DNA of 64,000 nt from Sinanaerobacter chloroacetimidivorans. GTDB lineage: Bacteria; Bacillota; Clostridia; Peptostreptococcales; Anaerovoracaceae. Position numbers and translations under genes: made by a program. How positions within the stretch are numbered: position 1 is the stretch's first letter; the number at the start of each line of letters is the position of its first letter. The notes beneath the pieces were generated by a model. That model made no database searches. It saw only the letters and a list, made by a program, of their open reading frames with translations, and was not told where the DNA came from. Below are positions 61,441-64,000 of the stretch, in pieces. The stretch is from positions 124,001 to 188,000 of the forward strand of contig NZ_JAGSND010000009.1 of assembly GCF_018128545.1 (NCBI RefSeq). The letters are read 5' to 3'.

Positions 61441-62466
61441 ATGAAAACAGATTTAACAAGTATGACACTGCCGGAAATGGGGCAGTATTTTGAGCAAATC
61501 GGTGAAAAAAAGTTCAGAGCCAAACAGGTATTTGCCTGGCTTTATCGTGGCGCTGCAAATTTTGATGAAATGACGGATCTATCAAAGGATTTGAGACAAA
61601 AATTGGAAGAACTGGCAGAAATAAAAAAACTGGTTATCGAGCGTGTACAAGTTTCAAAAACAGATGGCACAAAAAAATATCTTTTCGGGTTATCTGACGG
61701 AAATTTAATAGAATGTGTGTTTATGAAGTATAAATATGGAAATACTATATGTATCTCTTCTCAAGCCGGCTGCAGAATGGGATGTCAGTTTTGTGCTTCC
61801 GCCATACAGGGATTGGCCAGAGACCTAACGCCTTCCGAAATGACGGGACAGATTCTGGCAGTTGAGAAGGATACGAAAGAGAAAATCAGCAATGTAGTGG
61901 TGATGGGTACCGGAGAGCCCTTTGACAATTATGACAATCTGGCTAAATTTATAGATATCATACATACAAAGGAAGGGCTGAACATCGGACTTAGAAGCAT
62001 TACCGTTTCCACCTGTGGTTTGATTCCCAAGATAAAAGAATTCGGGGAAGACTATCCGCAGGTAAATCTTGCAATTTCTCTTCATGCACCGTCAAATAAG
62101 CTAAGAAGCAGCATGATGCCCATCAACCGTAAATATCCGATGGAAACCTTGCTTCAGGCTTGCAGGGAACATGCTGAAAAAACAGGCAGAAGAGTTACCT
62201 TTGAGTATGCATTGGTGAAGAATGTAAATGACAGTGAAAAGGATGCGGAAGAACTGGCATTAAAACTGAAAGGAATAAATTGCCATGTAAATCTAATACC
62301 GTTAAATAAAGTTACGGAAAGAGAATTTCATGGGACAAGCCGTCAGGATGCCGAACGTTTTCAGTACATGCTGGAAAAGAAAGGAATTCAGGCCACCATT
62401 AGAAGAGAACTTGGAAGTGATATCGATGCGGCTTGCGGCCAGCTGCGATTAAAAAATAATGGGTGA
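61441..62466 (+). CDS. rlmN: Dual-specificity rRNA/tRNA methyltransferase RlmN
   Basis: Radical SAM enzyme of 341 aa that methylates A2503 of 23S rRNA and A37 of some tRNAs. The cluster motif CRMGCQFCAS, FGTGEPFDNYDN-type SAM site, and catalytic cysteines (the C in ACGQLRLK near the C-terminus and that in STCGLIP) are visible. The ATG at 61441 follows TGGAGG; a frame open to 61402 has no site. Confidence 0.95.
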   Translation: MKTDLTSMTLPEMGQYFEQIGEKKFRAKQVFAWLYRGAANFDEMTDLSKDLRQKLEELAEIKKLVIERVQVSKTDGTKKYLFGLSDGNLIECVFMKYKYGNTICISSQAGCRMGCQFCASAIQGLARDLTPSEMTGQILAVEKDTKEKISNVVVMGTGEPFDNYDNLAKFIDIIHTKEGLNIGLRSITVSTCGLIPKIKEFGEDYPQVNLAISLHAPSNKLRSSMMPINRKYPMETLLQACREHAEKTGRRVTFEYALVKNVNDSEKDAEELALKLKGINCHVNLIPLNKVTEREFHGTSRQDAERFQYMLEKKGIQATIRRELGSDIDAACGQLRLKNNG

Positions 62467-62481
62467 CAATACTTTCTGTTG

Positions 62482-62510
62482 TTGCCCGGAGGTATTTCTT
62501 AGTGTATAAT
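62482..62510 (+). promoter_or_regulatory. Promoter of the small P-loop gene
   Basis: TTGCCC, 17-bp spacer, TATAAT with TG extension. Confidence 0.6.
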
Positions 62511-62545
62511 GAAAATACAATAATTTTAATAAGGGGGCGGTTTAA

Positions 62546-62965
62546 ATGGTTAAGTTATTAGTCGGACACAAGGGCAGCGGTAAAACGAAGAATATGATAC
62601 AGCTTGCTAATGACCGTGTGGAAAAGAGTGATGGTAGTGTTATCTTCATTAACAAAAATCATAGACTGATGTATGACTTGAAGTATAAGATCCGGGTAGT
62701 ATGCATGGAGGAATATGAACACATAACTAATAGCGACGAATACATTGGATTCATTTATGGAATCATCAGCTCTGATCATGATATTGAAGTTATTTTTATA
62801 GATAGTATTTTAAAGCATGCAGATGTAAACATCTCTGATGTACCTGTGTTCTTATCCCGTCTGAAGGATATTTCCGAAAAATATGGAATTGAATTTGTCG
62901 TCAGCCTCAGCGCAGAAGCGGATGAATTGGGAGAGAGCGTAAAGGATTTTGAAATACTGAATTAA
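62546..62965 (+). CDS. Small P-loop ATPase-like protein of unknown function
   Basis: A 139-aa single-domain protein. Walker A GHKGSGKT near the N-terminus, Walker B-like VIFIDSIL around residue 88, and no other domain. Similar to proteins annotated only as ATP-binding in Clostridia. The site GGGGGCGG precedes the start. Own promoter and terminator. Confidence 0.75.
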   Translation: MVKLLVGHKGSGKTKNMIQLANDRVEKSDGSVIFINKNHRLMYDLKYKIRVVCMEEYEHITNSDEYIGFIYGIISSDHDIEVIFIDSILKHADVNISDVPVFLSRLKDISEKYGIEFVVSLSAEADELGESVKDFEILN

Positions 62966-62995
62966 TAGGACATCTTGATAATAGGATTCAAATCT

Positions 62996-63022
62996 GGCGG
63001 TGATTCATTCACCGCCTTCTAT
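62996..63022 (+). terminator. Terminator after the P-loop gene
   Basis: GGCGGTGA-TTCAT-TCACCGCC followed by TTCTATATT; short T run. Confidence 0.6.
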
Positions 63023-63109
63023 ATTAGCTCACCCAATTTGCGAAGCAAACTGATGGTGAACTTATGCAAGGAAATCACAAATCTTTGATTTGGAAGCAGG
63101 GGAAATCAT

Positions 63110-63823
63110 ATGAACAACCGCAGCAATCTCCATTTAATCCTCTGGGATATTGACGGTACCTTAATGCACTGCGGTTCTGATGGTACAAAAGCGCTAAACA
63201 GAACGTTTGAAGAACTCTATGGCATTGATAATGCTTTTTACCAGGCAGGAATCGGAAGTGCAATGGATTCCGTTATCCTCGACAGGATCATGGACCAATT
63301 TCAATTGAATAAAGAAGAATTAGAACGAGTCAAACAAACCTATGTGGATATATTAAAGAAGATTCTGGAACAAAATCAAAATAAAAAGATACTCCCTGGC
63401 GTGCAGGAGCTGCTGACTTCCATAAAGGAAAGCGAAAATGGCTTCAGTGCATTACTTACCAGCAATCTTCGGATTGGGGCAGAGACAAAACTGCAATCCG
63501 TAGGCCTCCATTCTTTTTTTGAAGTCGGAGGGTTCGGAGATGAATTGGGAGAAAAATGGGATGCTGCCTTACGCGGTATTTCTGAAGCAGAAAACCACTT
63601 CGGAGTAACCTTTTCCCGAGAAAATATCTATCTTATAGGAGATAGCGCATATGACATCGAATGTGCTAAAAAAATTGGAATCAAGAGTATCGGGGTGGCT
63701 ACGGGCTGGATGGCCTATGAGTCTCTTAAGGAGCATTCCCCTGACTATTTATATACAGATTTGTCCGATTGGGAGCAATTGATTATCTATCAGAAATTAG
63801 TAAAAAAGGAAGTTGTAAAATGA
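63110..63823 (+). CDS. HAD-superfamily phosphatase (PGP/Gph-like)
   Basis: A 237-aa hydrolase: LWDIDGTLMHCG with the two active aspartates, ALLTSNLRIGAE, and IGDSAYDIECAKKIGIKSIGVATGW. It resembles phosphoglycolate phosphatases and other small-metabolite phosphatases; the substrate is unknown. The ATG follows CAGGGGAAATC. Its stop overlaps the next gene start (ATGA). Confidence 0.88.
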   Translation: MNNRSNLHLILWDIDGTLMHCGSDGTKALNRTFEELYGIDNAFYQAGIGSAMDSVILDRIMDQFQLNKEELERVKQTYVDILKKILEQNQNKKILPGVQELLTSIKESENGFSALLTSNLRIGAETKLQSVGLHSFFEVGGFGDELGEKWDAALRGISEAENHFGVTFSRENIYLIGDSAYDIECAKKIGIKSIGVATGWMAYESLKEHSPDYLYTDLSDWEQLIIYQKLVKKEVVK

Positions 63824-64000
63824 AAAAAGTAATTGCGTACATATTGATCTCCGCCATCTTGTTTAGTACCATGGAAGTTGCCTTAAAAACAGCCGGAAAT
63901 CATCTGGATCCGCTGCAATTGACATTCCTCAGGTTTTTAATCGGCGGAGTATTCCTTTTCCCGTTTGCATTGAAGGAAATTAAAAAACTGGGAACCGTAT
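63820..64000 (+). CDS. EamA/DMT-family permease, 3' part outside the window
   Basis: The first 60 codons read as MKKVIAYILISAILFSTMEV and continue with LDPLQLTFLRFLIGGVFLFPFAL, the first EamA helix pair. Coupled to the HAD gene by a 4-bp overlap. Truncated by the window end, so length and substrate are unknown. Confidence 0.8.
   Translation, partial: MKKVIAYILISAILFSTMEVALKTAGNHLDPLQLTFLRFLIGGVFLFPFALKEIKKLGTV

Overview
The window looks like a chromosomal segment of a low-to-mid GC, Gram-positive anaerobe of the class Clostridia. Pointers are strong GGAGG ribosome binding sites, TTGACA/TATAAT-type promoters, a lysine riboswitch in front of a lysA-lysC-dapF-dapA-dapB-dapH operon (acetylase branch of diaminopimelate synthesis), an IleS of the eukaryote-like type, and a Tn4451/Tn5397-style integrated element. 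I saw no rRNA, tRNA or CRISPR array. No genus is claimed.

Region by region. 1-9.9 kb: 3' end of a C-terminal processing protease, an M20 amidohydrolase, the riboswitch-controlled lysine/DAP operon, a lipoprotein and a polysaccharide deacetylase. 10.0-15.5 kb: an NhaC-family antiporter, a divergent MerR regulator and two class III aminotransferases behind a promoter with the 19-bp spacer typical of MerR control; probably an amine or diamine catabolic locus. 15.55-35.04 kb: an integrated mobile element bounded by imperfect inverted repeats of about 43 bp. It holds a large serine recombinase, a TnpW-like protein, relaxase, MobC, a likely oriT region and a RepA-like ATPase. These are followed by an IS3-family insertion that cuts into a VirD4 coupling-protein gene, then a detoxification-type cargo (two YbaK deacylases, UvrA-like ATPase, VOC protein, DUF2871 protein, nitroreductase, iron-dependent alcohol dehydrogenase, HxlR regulator). 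The right end carries a truncated HsdR joined in frame to the HxlR gene, and an XRE regulator.

35.06-46.5 kb: a P2-type cation ATPase behind a yybP-ykoY (manganese) riboswitch-like leader, a divergent TrpR-like YerC, a sodium:solute symporter, an SGNH hydrolase, a CadC-like repressor with a zinc/cadmium ATPase, a phosphopantetheinyl transferase, an EamA transporter, an MBL-fold hydrolase and RecX. 46.6-52.3 kb: ileS, an old-yellow-enzyme reductase, a divergent UppS-like protein and a PduL-type acyltransferase. 52.3-61.3 kb: a sensor kinase and an OmpR-type regulator bracket a likely phosphonate-use cluster (OPA permease, PhnA-like hydrolase, PhnX-like hydrolase, second OPA permease, PhnW-like transaminase). 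61.4-64 kb: rlmN, a small P-loop protein, a HAD phosphatase and the start of an EamA permease.

How the genes work together: the lysine operon supplies lysine and meso-DAP and is switched off by lysine at the RNA level. The phosphonate cluster would take up an organophosphonate, transaminate it and cleave the C-P bond without C-P lyase. Metal homeostasis is served by two separate ATPase systems, one sensed by RNA and one by an ArsR-family repressor. All functions are inferred from sequence motifs read by eye; no database search was run.
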